13,048 nt of DNA from CAWULT01 sp963923455 (GCA_963923455.1 CAWULT010000127.1:1-13048); one strand, 5' to 3'; counted from the stretch's first letter, positions 7,207 through 13,048 are shown. The notes: generated by a model not told the origin, from the sequence alone. Translations and numbers: made by a program.

Positions 7207-8435
7207 GGGAGCGTCTCCTCGCCGATGGCGAATCGGGCTTCGACGGTTGCGATGAGCGCCTCGAGGCGCAGTTCCAGTGCGGTGCGGCGCACGTCGGCGT
7301 AGACGCGCTCCGCGTCGATCAGCTTCAGCACGTCGGCGGCGCCCTCGCGGAACGCCGCCCGCGCCGAGTTGCGGACGGCCTCGGCCGGTGCCAGCAGGTC
7401 CTGGTCGGCACGGGTAGCGCGTGTCGCCAGGGTTTGCGCCGTCCGCGCCAGGCTGACGGCTTCCGACGTCAACCGCAGCACCAGCGCGTCACGGTCCGCG
7501 GCCGCCGCGCGCTCCTCGCCCATCGCCCGGGCGGCGGCGCTTGCGTTCTGGTCGAAGACGGGCACGGCGAACGTGACGGCCGCGAGCGCCGTGTTGATGC
7601 CGGCCGTGCGCTTGTAGCCGGCCGTGACGATGGGTTCGGGCAGCCGCCGGGCACGCTCCAGCGTCAGTGCCTGCTGCGCACGCGTGACGCGTGCGGCGGC
7701 CACCTGCACGTCGGGATGACGCTGCATGGCCGCCGTGATCGTGGCGTCCTCGAGGGCCGGCGCGGGCAGGGCCCGCGGCTCCACCAGTTGCGCGGCCGTG
7801 ACGGCCGTGGTGGCGCCGATCACGAACGTCAGCGCCGTGAGGCTGCGGTCGAGGTCCAGACGGGCCCGGGCGACTTCGATGTCGACCCGGGCGCCCTCGG
7901 TTTCGAACTTCAGCAGGTCCGACTCGGCCGAGAGCCCCTCGGCCACGCGCCTCCGCATCGTGTCGGTGAGCGTCGTCAGCCCCTCCCGGTTGGCCGTCAG
8001 CGTGTCGAAGAGCCCCTTGGCCTTGAGCGCCTGCACGTAGAGCTGCGCGGTGCGCAGCACCACCTGCCGGTCCACGCTGCCGAGGCTGGCGCCCGCGATG
8101 TCGCGGTCCGCCTCGGCCAGGCCCAGCCGCGACCGGCGCTTCGGCCCCAGCTCGATCGGCTGGCTGACCGTGGCGAACACGTCGAGCGGCAGTTCGACGT
8201 CGGACGTGCTCCAGTTCTCGCCGCGCAGCTCGACGATCGGGTTCGGCCGGCGCCCGGCCAGCCGGGCCGCCTCCGTCGCGCCCGCGGCGATGTCGGCCGG
8301 CGCGCGCCGCAGCGGCGAGTCGGTGCGGGCCTTGGCCACGGCCTGCGCGAGCGGCAGCGGCGGCGCGGTGGCCGGTTGAGCCTGGGCCTGGAGCGGTGCG
8401 GCCAGCCCCAGGGCGAGCAGAAGGGCGAACACCAT
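7203..8435 (-). CDS. czcC: outer-membrane efflux channel, TolC/CzcC family
   Basis: A 410-residue outer-membrane factor that completes the tripartite pump, and the first gene of the operon. A signal peptide (hydrophobic 2-14, cleavage probably after AQA near 17-19) is followed by two long Ala/Arg/Glu/Leu-rich helical repeats (about 28-210 and 215-405), the duplicated OEP architecture. RPNPIVELRGENW (about 59-71) and SQPIELGPKRRSRLGLAEAD (about 88-107) resemble the start of CzcC-type channels, in which the ELG-KR segment is well conserved. The frame continues open far upstream but antisense to the oxidoreductase gene, so ATG 8435, which begins the signal peptide, is the start. A TACAGT box ends 6 nt before it. 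Overall similarity in this family is low, so the assignment rests on architecture and on the czcCBA order. Confidence 0.9.
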   Translation of the reverse strand: MVFALLLALGLAAPLQAQAQPATAPPLPLAQAVAKARTDSPLRRAPADIAAGATEAARLAGRRPNPIVELRGENWSTSDVELPLDVFATVSQPIELGPKRRSRLGLAEADRDIAGASLGSVDRQVVLRTAQLYVQALKAKGLFDTLTANREGLTTLTDTMRRRVAEGLSAESDLLKFETEGARVDIEVARARLDLDRSLTALTFVIGATTAVTAAQLVEPRALPAPALEDATITAAMQRHPDVQVAAARVTRAQQALTLERARRLPEPIVTAGYKRTAGINTALAAVTFAVPVFDQNASAAARAMGEERAAAADRDALVLRLTSEAVSLARTAQTLATRATRADQDLLAPAEAVRNSARAAFREGAADVLKLIDAERVYADVRRTALELRLEALIATVEARFAIGEETLP

Positions 8436-8439
8436 GGCC

Positions 8440-8451
8440 CCACTGTAGTGG
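8440..8451. promoter_or_regulatory. short palindrome over the czcC -10 box
   Basis: CCACT-GT-AGTGG has 5-bp arms around a 2-bp centre and contains the proposed minus-strand -10 box. A repressor binding here would block the efflux promoter. With 5-bp arms in GC-rich DNA, chance is a fair alternative. Confidence 0.3.
8442..8447 (-). promoter_or_regulatory. -10 box (TACAGT) of the metal efflux operon
   Basis: On the minus strand CTACAGT is followed by GGGGCC and then the czcC ATG, giving the same 6-nt spacing as at the regulator gene. There is no TTGACA-like -35; that position is instead taken by the direct repeat at 8457-8474, as expected for an activator-dependent promoter. Confidence 0.5.
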
Positions 8452-8456
8452 CCGAG

Positions 8457-8474
8457 GATGAGAGGAAGATGAGA
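8457..8474 (-). promoter_or_regulatory. 7+4+7 direct repeat, candidate operator for the response regulator
   Basis: On the minus strand TCTCATC (8474-8468), TTCC (8467-8464), TCTCATC (8463-8457) form an exact 7-bp direct repeat with an 11-bp period, ending 9 nt before the czcC -10 box. PhoB/OmpR-family regulators are known to bind such tandem 7-bp half-sites, with 4-bp gaps, in place of a -35 box. The operon encodes a regulator of that family, so self-activation is the natural reading. The repeat also covers the -35 zone of the divergent oxidoreductase promoter. The repeat is seen; the binding is inferred. Confidence 0.5.
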
Positions 8475-8489
8475 ACGCCGGGTGCCAGC

Positions 8490-8495
8490 TAGAAT
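8490..8495 (+). promoter_or_regulatory. -10 box (TAGAAT) 6 nt upstream of the oxidoreductase start
   Basis: GCTAGAAT is followed by CCGGAC and then the ATG at 8502. A start site 6-7 nt after the box would give a leaderless mRNA. No -35 hexamer and no Shine-Dalgarno are visible in the 66-bp divergent region. Confidence 0.55.
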
Positions 8496-8501
8496 CCGGA
8501 C

Positions 8502-9512
8502 ATGACCCCCTTGTCCGTCCTCGACCTGGTCCCGGTGCGGGACGGCTCCAACCCCACCGAGGCCCTGGCCGAGTCCGTCGAACTGGCCCGGGCCGCCGAG
8601 CGGCTCGGCTACGTCCGCTACTGGTTCGCGGAACACCACGGCATGCCGGGGATTGCGAGCTCGGTGCCGGAGCTGCTGATCGAGCACATTGCCTCGGCCA
8701 CCGAGCGCATCCGGGTGGGTTCGGGCGGCATCATGCTGCCGAACCACGCGCCCCTGCGCGTGGCCGAGGCCTTCCACACGCTCGAAGCCCTGCACCCGGG
8801 GCGCATCGACCTGGGCATCGGCCGCGCGCCGGGCACCGACCCGGCCACGTCCCGTGCCCTGCGGCCGTTCGACGCGGACCAGTTCCCGGAGCAGGTGCGC
8901 GAGATGATGGCGCTGTCGGCCGGCACGTTCCCCGAGGGGCACCCGTTTGCGGGGGTCCGCGTGGTGCCGTCCGGCGTGCGGCTGCCGCCCATCTGGGTGC
9001 TGGCTTCGAGTGGCGCCACGGCGGCCTTCGCCGGCAGTCTCGGCCTGGGCTACGGCTTTGCGCGCCACTTCAGCCCGACGCCGCCCGGGCCCGCCGTGCG
9101 CGCGTATCGCGAGGCCTTCCAGCCGTCGGCCCGGTTTCCGAAGCCCCACGTGATCCTCGGCGTGTCGATCATCTGCGCGCCCACCGACGACGAGGCGGAG
9201 TATCTGGCCTCCAGCACCGACCTGGCCTGGGTGCGGCTGCACCGGCGTGAGTTCAAGCCGCTGCCGAGCCCGGAAGAGGCTAGCCGCCACGTGTACACCC
9301 CGATGGAGCGCGTGGTGGTGGAGATGAACCGCCTGCGCCATTTCATCGGCACCCCACTGAAAGTGGCCAGCCTGATCCGGCACCTCGTGGACGACACCGG
9401 GGCGGACGAGATCATGGTCACGTCCATGGTGTACGGCCGGGCCGAGCGGCTTCGCGGTTACGAGCTGCTGGCGGAGGAGTGGGCGAAGGCTCCGAGCCCC
9501 GCCAGACGCTAG
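8502..9512 (+). CDS. LLM class (luciferase-like) flavin-dependent oxidoreductase
   Basis: A 336-residue, probably cytoplasmic, single-domain TIM-barrel enzyme of the bacterial luciferase-like family, expected to use FMN (reduced by a partner or F420-like system) for a monooxygenase-type reaction whose substrate cannot be read from sequence. The N-terminal strand SVLDLVPV (5-12), YWFAEHHGMPGIASS (40-54), VGSGGIMLPNHAPLRVAEAF (72-91) and HPGRIDLGIGRAPGTD (98-113) match the MsnO8/YhbW-like branch, and the length is normal for it. It is divergent from the metal efflux operon and shares its 66-bp control region. Its TAG stop overlaps the TAGAAT box that serves ilvA downstream, so it probably has its own promoter, with possible read-through. 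No link to metal resistance is known for this family; shared regulation is only a hypothesis. Confidence 0.93.
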   Translation: MTPLSVLDLVPVRDGSNPTEALAESVELARAAERLGYVRYWFAEHHGMPGIASSVPELLIEHIASATERIRVGSGGIMLPNHAPLRVAEAFHTLEALHPGRIDLGIGRAPGTDPATSRALRPFDADQFPEQVREMMALSAGTFPEGHPFAGVRVVPSGVRLPPIWVLASSGATAAFAGSLGLGYGFARHFSPTPPGPAVRAYREAFQPSARFPKPHVILGVSIICAPTDDEAEYLASSTDLAWVRLHRREFKPLPSPEEASRHVYTPMERVVVEMNRLRHFIGTPLKVASLIRHLVDDTGADEIMVTSMVYGRAERLRGYELLAEEWAKAPSPARR

Positions 9513-9515
9513 AAT
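9510..9515 (+). promoter_or_regulatory. -10 box (TAGAAT) upstream of ilvA, overlapping the preceding stop codon
   Basis: GCTAGAAT begins with the TAG stop of the oxidoreductase gene and ends 9 nt before the ilvA GTG at 9525. The resulting transcript would have no leader or one of a few bases. The spacing is a little longer than the 6 nt at the other three sites. No Shine-Dalgarno is present in between. Confidence 0.5.
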
Positions 9516-9524
9516 AGCGGGACC

Positions 9525-11051
9525 GTGCCCGTCACCGCCGTCCTCTCACAGCTCCTGCAGGACATCCTCACCAGCCGGGTGTACGACGTGGCCCGCGAGA
9601 CGCCGCTCGACGCGGCGCCGCGCCTGTCGCGCCGGCTCGGCAACGAGGTGCTGTTCAAGCGCGAGGACCTGCAGCCCGTCTTCAGCTTCAAGCTGCGCGG
9701 CGCGTACAACAAGATCGCGCACCTCTCGGCCGCCGAGCGCGCCAAGGGCATCATCGCGGCCAGCGCCGGCAACCACGCCCAGGGCGTGGCCTTCGCGGCG
9801 CGCGAGCTCAAGCTGCGCGCCGTGATCGTGATGCCGCAGACGACGCCCCAGATCAAGGTGGACGCCGTTCGCTCGATGGGCGCCGAGGTGGTGCTGTCCG
9901 GCGACAGCTACAACGACGCCAAGGCCCACTGCGACCAACTGGTGGCCGAGTCGGGCATGACTTTCATCCACCCGTTCGACGATCCGCTCGTGATCGCCGG
10001 ACAGGGCACCGTGGGCGCGGAAATCCTGCGCCACAGCCAGGACCGCCTGTCCGCTGTGTTCGTGCCCGTCGGCGGCGGCGGCCTCATCGCCGGCATCGCC
10101 GGCTACATCAAGGCGCTGCGGCCCGACATCCAGATCATCGGCGTGGAGCCCTACGAGGCCGACGCGATGTACCGCTCGATGGAGGCGGGCCACCGCGTGA
10201 AGCTCGAGCACGTCGGCATCTTCGCGGACGGCGTGGCCGTGCGCGAAGTGGGCGAGCGCACCTTCCCGATGGTGCAGCACACGGTGGACGAGATCGTCCG
10301 CGTGACCAACGACGAGATGTGCGCCGCCATCAAGGACATCTTCGACGACACGCGCACCATCATGGAGCCGGCCGGCGCGCTGGCCACCGCGGGCATGAAG
10401 GCATGGGTGGAGCGCACCGGCGCGACCAGCCAGGTGCTGGCCAGCGTACTGAGCGGCGCCAACATGAACTTCGACCGCCTGCGCTTCGTGGCCGAACGGG
10501 CCGAGGTGGGCGAGTCGCGCGAGGCGCTCTTCGCGGTGACCATCCCCGAGCGCAAGGGCGCCTTCCGGGAGTTCTGCGCCGCGGTGGGCCGCCGCACCGT
10601 GACCGAGTTCAACTACCGGCTGAGCGGCCGGGCCACGGCCCACCTGTTCGTCGGCGTGGCCACGCAGAGCCGCGACGAGCGCGAGGCCCTGCTGCGGCAG
10701 CTCAACGCGGGCGGGTACCAGACCGTGGACCTGACCGACAACGAGATGGCCAAGCTCCACGTGCGCCACATGGTGGGCGGCCACGCGCCCGAGGTGAAGC
10801 ACGAGCGGTTGTGCCGCTTCGAGTTTCCCGAGCGGCCCGGCGCGCTGACCGACTTCCTCGAGCGGCTGGCCGGACGCTGGAACATCAGCCTGTTCCACTA
10901 CCGCAACCACGGCGCGGACTTCGGTCGCGTGCTGGCGGGCTTCGAGGTGGAGGAACAGGACCTGGGCGCCTTCCGCGCCTTCCTCGACGCGCTCGGGTAT
11001 CCCTACACCTCCGAGCACGAGAACCCGGCCTACCAGTTCTTCCTCGGCTGA
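9525..11051 (+). CDS. ilvA: threonine ammonia-lyase, biosynthetic (threonine dehydratase)
   Basis: A 508-residue PLP enzyme that converts L-threonine to 2-oxobutanoate and ammonia, the committed step of isoleucine synthesis, in the cytoplasm. The catalytic domain has the PLP lysine K56 in SFKLRGAYN, AGNHAQGVAF (81-90), the phosphate-binding loop PVGGGGLIAG (181-190), EPAGA (281-285) and SGANMNFDRLR (310-320). Two ACT-like regulatory domains follow (about 333-409 and 427-501), the second with FPERPGAL and WNISLFHYRNHGADFGRVL (452-470). Possession of both, and a length near the 514 residues of E. coli IlvA, point to the isoleucine-inhibited biosynthetic form and not the short catabolic TdcB form. 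The start is GTG 9525, 9 nt after a TAGAAT box. tadA follows after 27 bp and is probably co-transcribed. Confidence 0.97.
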   Translation: MPVTAVLSQLLQDILTSRVYDVARETPLDAAPRLSRRLGNEVLFKREDLQPVFSFKLRGAYNKIAHLSAAERAKGIIAASAGNHAQGVAFAARELKLRAVIVMPQTTPQIKVDAVRSMGAEVVLSGDSYNDAKAHCDQLVAESGMTFIHPFDDPLVIAGQGTVGAEILRHSQDRLSAVFVPVGGGGLIAGIAGYIKALRPDIQIIGVEPYEADAMYRSMEAGHRVKLEHVGIFADGVAVREVGERTFPMVQHTVDEIVRVTNDEMCAAIKDIFDDTRTIMEPAGALATAGMKAWVERTGATSQVLASVLSGANMNFDRLRFVAERAEVGESREALFAVTIPERKGAFREFCAAVGRRTVTEFNYRLSGRATAHLFVGVATQSRDEREALLRQLNAGGYQTVDLTDNEMAKLHVRHMVGGHAPEVKHERLCRFEFPERPGALTDFLERLAGRWNISLFHYRNHGADFGRVLAGFEVEEQDLGAFRAFLDALGYPYTSEHENPAYQFFLG

Positions 11052-11078
11052 GGCCGAGGCGGAGCCCGCAGGAGCCAC

Positions 11079-11642
11079 GTGCAGGACGAAGCCAGCGCGC
11101 CACGCGGCGAGGCCGGCGCCGCGCAGCCCGGCAGCGCTCCAGAGGCGCCTGCGCACACGGCGCCCCAGGGCGGCCCGTCCAACGCCGACCGCGAGACGTT
11201 CATGCGGGCCGCGCTCGACGAGGCCCGTAAGGCACTGGCGGCCGGTGAGGTGCCGGTGGGTGCCGTGTTGACGCTCGACGGCCGGATCATCGCGCGCGGC
11301 TACAACCAGCCCATCTCGGCCACCGATCCCACGGCCCACGCCGAGGTGGTGGTGCTGCGGCAGGCCGCGAAGGCGCTCGGCAACTACCGGCTGACCGACA
11401 CCGTGCTCTACGTGACGGTGGAGCCGTGCCTGATGTGCGCCGGGGCGCTGGTGCACGCGCGCGTGCGCGAGGTGGTGTACGGGGCGCCGGAGCCGAGGTC
11501 CGGCGCGGTCGTGTCGGCGGCGCGGGCGCTCGAGACGCCCGGGCTGAATCACCGCGTGACGGCGACGGGCGGCGTGCTCGAAGACGAGTGCCGCGCCCTC
11601 ATCCAGACCTTCTTCCGGGAGAAGCGCGGCACCTCCGCATGA
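11079..11642 (+). CDS. tadA: tRNA-specific adenosine-34 deaminase
   Basis: This enzyme deaminates adenosine 34 to inosine in tRNA-Arg(ACG), allowing wobble decoding; it is normally essential. The cytidine-deaminase-fold zinc site is complete: HAE with H87 and catalytic E89, and PCLMC with C117 and C120. AAGEVPVGAVL (54-64) and NYRLTDTVLYVTVEPC (102-117) are typical of TadA. From GTG 11079 the protein has 187 residues, with an Ala/Pro/Gly-rich extension of 41 residues before MRAALDEARKAL, where most TadA proteins begin. An AGGAG at 11070-11074 lies 4 nt before the GTG, which favours the long form, while ATG 11202 has no comparable site; the tight spacing leaves the shorter form possible. It follows ilvA by 27 bp and converges on a secreted-protein gene 36 bp away. 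Confidence 0.95.
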   Translation: MQDEASAPRGEAGAAQPGSAPEAPAHTAPQGGPSNADRETFMRAALDEARKALAAGEVPVGAVLTLDGRIIARGYNQPISATDPTAHAEVVVLRQAAKALGNYRLTDTVLYVTVEPCLMCAGALVHARVREVVYGAPEPRSGAVVSAARALETPGLNHRVTATGGVLEDECRALIQTFFREKRGTSA

Positions 11643-11678
11643 GCGGCGCCGCCGGGCCGTCACGCGACAGCGGCACCG

Positions 11679-12704
11679 TCAGCGGCTGCGCGCCTGATCG
11701 GCCTCCTGCTTGCGCGCACCGGACAGGATGCCGTAGAGCCCGACGTTGCCCTCGTGGCAGGCGTATTCGAGCAGAGGCTCGTTGGTGCGCTTGAACAGGA
11801 TGCGCGCCGACCACGGCTTCGTCCACGTGGTCGGGTCGGTCAGCGTGACGTCGTACTGGAGCGTGTTGGCTGCGACGCGCGTGAAGCGCTCCACCAGGCT
11901 CAGACCGCCAGACGAGTTCAGCAGGTTCGTCTTCGGCGAGAACCCGCGCGTCTCGACCACGAACGTCTCGCCTTCCCAGCGGCCGCGCGAACTGCCGAGC
12001 CACTGACGCATCGAGTCGGGCAGCAGGCGCCCGCCGATCGGGATGATCCGCGCGTCGTGAATCGTCTCCATCGCGAACACGAACTCGGTGGGCGACTGCA
12101 CGATCTGGTAGACGCTGCTGTACGCCGCCTGGAAGCGCGGCACCCCGAACGTCAGGCACCGCTCGCTGAGGCCCCGGCTCTCGGGGGCGTCGGCCGGTCG
12201 CAGCCGGCGCTGCTCGGCGAGCGCCGCGCGGCGCGCCTGCGCCTGCGGCGTTTCCGGCGGAATGCGGCCGTCCGGCGGGTCGAAGATCAGTGACGTGCGG
12301 TTGTCGATGTCGCGGCCGGGCAGCCAGAAGCCGTTGTAGTTGCCCGTTTCGGTGTCGTGCGACTTCGACTGATCCTTGCCTTCGAGCACGTCGAGCACGA
12401 GCTCGTCGCCGAACAGGGCGTCGCCGCTCTCTTCGAGCCGGGCGCTCGCCTTGCGGAGCAGTCCGACTTCGGCCTCGGTCAGCGTTGCCTTGTTGGCCCA
12501 GACCACCGGGCGCTGCAGCGGCGTGATGCTGTCGTTGGTCCAGACGCCCTCGAGGTCCGGTTGCCCGAAGGCGTTGCGGGGCGCCGTGTAGGGGCGCGGC
12601 GACGTGGCCGGCCGTGGAGCCTGGGCACCGAGGGAAACCAGACCCAGGCACGCGGCGGCGGCGACGGCGCAGAGACGAGCGCTGGTGGAGTGAGGTGCTC
12701 TCAT
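11679..12704 (-). CDS. conserved secreted protein of unknown function
   Basis: The 341-residue product has a signal peptide (hydrophobic 11-26, probable cleavage after GAQA near 29), so it is exported. The mature part carries QPDLEGVWTNDS (48-59), GNYNGFWL (121-128), RTSLIFDPPDGRIPP (136-150), a GRWEGETFVVET segment (241-252), FSPKTNLL (255-262) and LEYACHEGNVGLYGILSGAR (312-331). I know proteins with this same order of motifs as conserved hypotheticals, many of them in Acidobacteriota, without an assigned activity. Two cysteines remain after export (C183, C316) and could form a disulfide. No catalytic motif, transmembrane helix or repeat is visible beyond the signal. ATG 12704 is chosen because the signal peptide begins there; an open extension upstream is Arg/Gly/Pro-rich and not signal-like. 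It is convergent with tadA and stands alone on its strand. Confidence 0.85.
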   Translation of the reverse strand: MRAPHSTSARLCAVAAAACLGLVSLGAQAPRPATSPRPYTAPRNAFGQPDLEGVWTNDSITPLQRPVVWANKATLTEAEVGLLRKASARLEESGDALFGDELVLDVLEGKDQSKSHDTETGNYNGFWLPGRDIDNRTSLIFDPPDGRIPPETPQAQARRAALAEQRRLRPADAPESRGLSERCLTFGVPRFQAAYSSVYQIVQSPTEFVFAMETIHDARIIPIGGRLLPDSMRQWLGSSRGRWEGETFVVETRGFSPKTNLLNSSGGLSLVERFTRVAANTLQYDVTLTDPTTWTKPWSARILFKRTNEPLLEYACHEGNVGLYGILSGARKQEADQARSR

Positions 12705-12853
12705 GGTGGGTGAGCTTGCACCAAACGGCGGGCGCTGCCCATAACTATTTTCGGGTACGCCGTGGCGTCCCCGTGGGACCGGCCGGTCGGGGCACTGGCC
12801 CCCGGGACGCGGCCCGGCAAGGCGAGCCACCGGGTGGGCGCCGCGCTTCGGGC
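12705..12853. other. divergent intergenic region between the secreted-protein gene and the tRNA promoter
   Basis: No gene is seen. An AT-rich island (12741-12751), rare in this DNA, lies 37-47 bp upstream of the secreted-protein start; on the minus strand it reads AAAATAGTTAT and may hold that gene's -10 region, though no hexamer fits well. A perfect 12-bp palindrome, GACCGGCCGGTC, lies at 12777-12788 and could be a protein site or chance. Confidence 0.4.
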
Positions 12854-12859
12854 TATAAT
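12854..12859 (+). promoter_or_regulatory. consensus -10 box (TATAAT) upstream of the structured leader and tRNA-Ser
   Basis: An exact TATAAT in GGCTATAATG, almost unique in this GC-rich window, points rightward to the tRNA gene. No -35 consensus is found 16-18 bp upstream. A start near 12866 would put about 90 nt before the mature tRNA 5' end. Confidence 0.6.
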
Positions 12860-12864
12860 GTGGT

Positions 12865-12945
12865 GTTCGCGTTGCGCCCGTGGCGCGAACCGGTGACCGG
12901 CTCAGCCCGGTGGCCGCCGCAGCGGCCCCGCCCCATCAGGGCGGG
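12865..12945 (+). ncRNA. structured RNA leader or small RNA upstream of tRNA-Ser
   Basis: Between the TATAAT box and the tRNA there are four stem-loops almost end to end: GTTCGCG/CGCGAAC (12865-12871 / 12884-12890), ACCGG/CCGGT (12896-12900 / 12907-12911), GGCCGC/GCGGCC with loop CGCA (12912-12917 / 12922-12927) and CCGCCC/GGGCGG (12928-12933 / 12939-12944). The last three abut with no unpaired bases between them. It lacks the SRP RNA GGAAGGAAGCAG motif and is not a tRNA. It may be a long 5' leader removed by RNase P or an independent small RNA; high GC makes some pairing likely by chance. Confidence 0.4.
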
Positions 12946-12956
12946 AGCACTCGACC

Positions 12957-13047
12957 GGAGAGGTACCGAAGTGGTCGTAACGGGGGCGCCTCGAAAGCGT
13001 CTTGTCGGGTAACCGGCACGTGGGTTCGAATCCCACCCTCTCCGCCA
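12957..13047 (+). tRNA. trnS: tRNA-Ser (anticodon CGA), complete with encoded CCA
   Basis: A 91-nt class II tRNA. The acceptor stem GGAGAGG (12957-12963) pairs with CCTCTCC (13037-13043), followed by discriminator G and CCA (13045-13047). The D stem is CCG/CGG. The anticodon stem GGCGC/GCGTC (12985-12989 / 12997-13001) holds loop CTCGAAA, anticodon CGA at 12992-12994, reading UCG. The long variable arm has a 6-bp stem TGTCGG/CCGGCA (13003-13008 / 13013-13018), a serine identity feature. The T arm is GTGGG-TTCGAAT-CCCAC. All stems pair, with one G-U in the anticodon stem and one in the variable arm, so the gene looks functional. Confidence 0.97.
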
Positions 13048-13048
13048 A

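Noticed and set aside
8436..9383. Upstream extension of the czcC-like frame to 9383
   Set aside because: It is antisense to the oxidoreductase, and the signal peptide begins at 8435 with a promoter-like box just before it.
9546..11663. Minus-strand 705-codon frame over ilvA and tadA
   Set aside because: His/Arg/Gly/Ala-rich shadow; the plus strand encodes two intact known enzymes.
11643..11678. Terminator between tadA and the secreted-protein gene
   Set aside because: There is a GCGGCGCCGC palindrome at 11643-11652, but no T-run and only a short stem, expected by chance at this GC content.
12777..12788. 12-bp palindrome GACCGGCCGGTC as an operator
   Set aside because: Perfect but composed of GC-rich self-complementary words, with no linked regulator or second copy seen; only noted.
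12865..12956. SRP (4.5S) RNA upstream of tRNA-Ser
   Set aside because: The conserved GGAAGGAAGCAG-type apical motif is missing.
12614..13012. Plus-strand 132-codon frame running into the tRNA
   Set aside because: It crosses the secreted-protein start region, the promoter and the tRNA, and has no protein motifs.

Overview
The window is very GC-rich DNA (AT-rich words are almost absent outside promoters) with the gene density of a bacterial chromosome. No CRISPR array, transposase, integrase or phage gene is visible, and no wholly new multi-gene system stands out. The most unusual content is non-coding. Strongly biased third codon positions, start regions built on a -10 box instead of a Shine-Dalgarno, and a secreted protein of a type I associate with Acidobacteriota (class Vicinamibacteria, Luteitalea-like) suggest an acidobacterium. 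That placement is an inference from memory and not proven here.

Layout. (1) At 2-385 (+) lies the 3' end of an Nramp-like divalent-metal transporter. (2) At 386-705 there is a gene-free gap between convergent genes, filled by a ~200-bp palindrome with 26-bp perfect arms (448-473 / 624-649) and further nested inverted repeats. (3) At 706-8435 (-) a complete heavy-metal efflux module is read leftward: outer-membrane channel (czcC-like), periplasmic adaptor (czcB-like), RND pump (czcA-like), OmpR-family response regulator and sensor kinase. Adjacent reading frames overlap by 4, 1 and 4 bases, apart from a 47-bp gap before the regulator that carries its own promoter-like box. (4) At 8436-8501 a 66-bp divergent promoter region holds a 7+4+7 direct repeat of the kind bound by PhoB/OmpR-type regulators. 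(5) At 8502-11642 (+) are an LLM flavin-dependent oxidoreductase, biosynthetic threonine dehydratase ilvA, and the tRNA adenosine deaminase tadA. (6) At 11679-12704 (-) is a secreted protein of unknown function. (7) At 12854-13047 (+) a TATAAT promoter, a structured stretch of about 80 nt and a complete class II tRNA-Ser(CGA) close the window.

How it works together. The pump exports divalent cations (Zn/Co/Cd/Ni-type by its TM4 signature) across both membranes. The kinase/regulator pair presumably senses periplasmic metal and activates the efflux promoter through the direct repeat, which also overlaps the -35 zone of the divergent oxidoreductase gene. The neighbouring Nramp-like gene would import divalent metal, so import and export genes meet tail to tail. 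The ilvA-tadA-tRNA-Ser stretch is housekeeping. tadA near a tRNA-Ser recalls the tadA / tRNA-Ser / SRP RNA / dnaX neighbourhood of other bacteria, which would put SRP RNA and dnaX just past the right edge.

A repeated theme is a CTANAAT or CTACAGT box only 6-9 nt upstream of a start codon (regulator, czcC, oxidoreductase, ilvA), which suggests leaderless or nearly leaderless transcripts.
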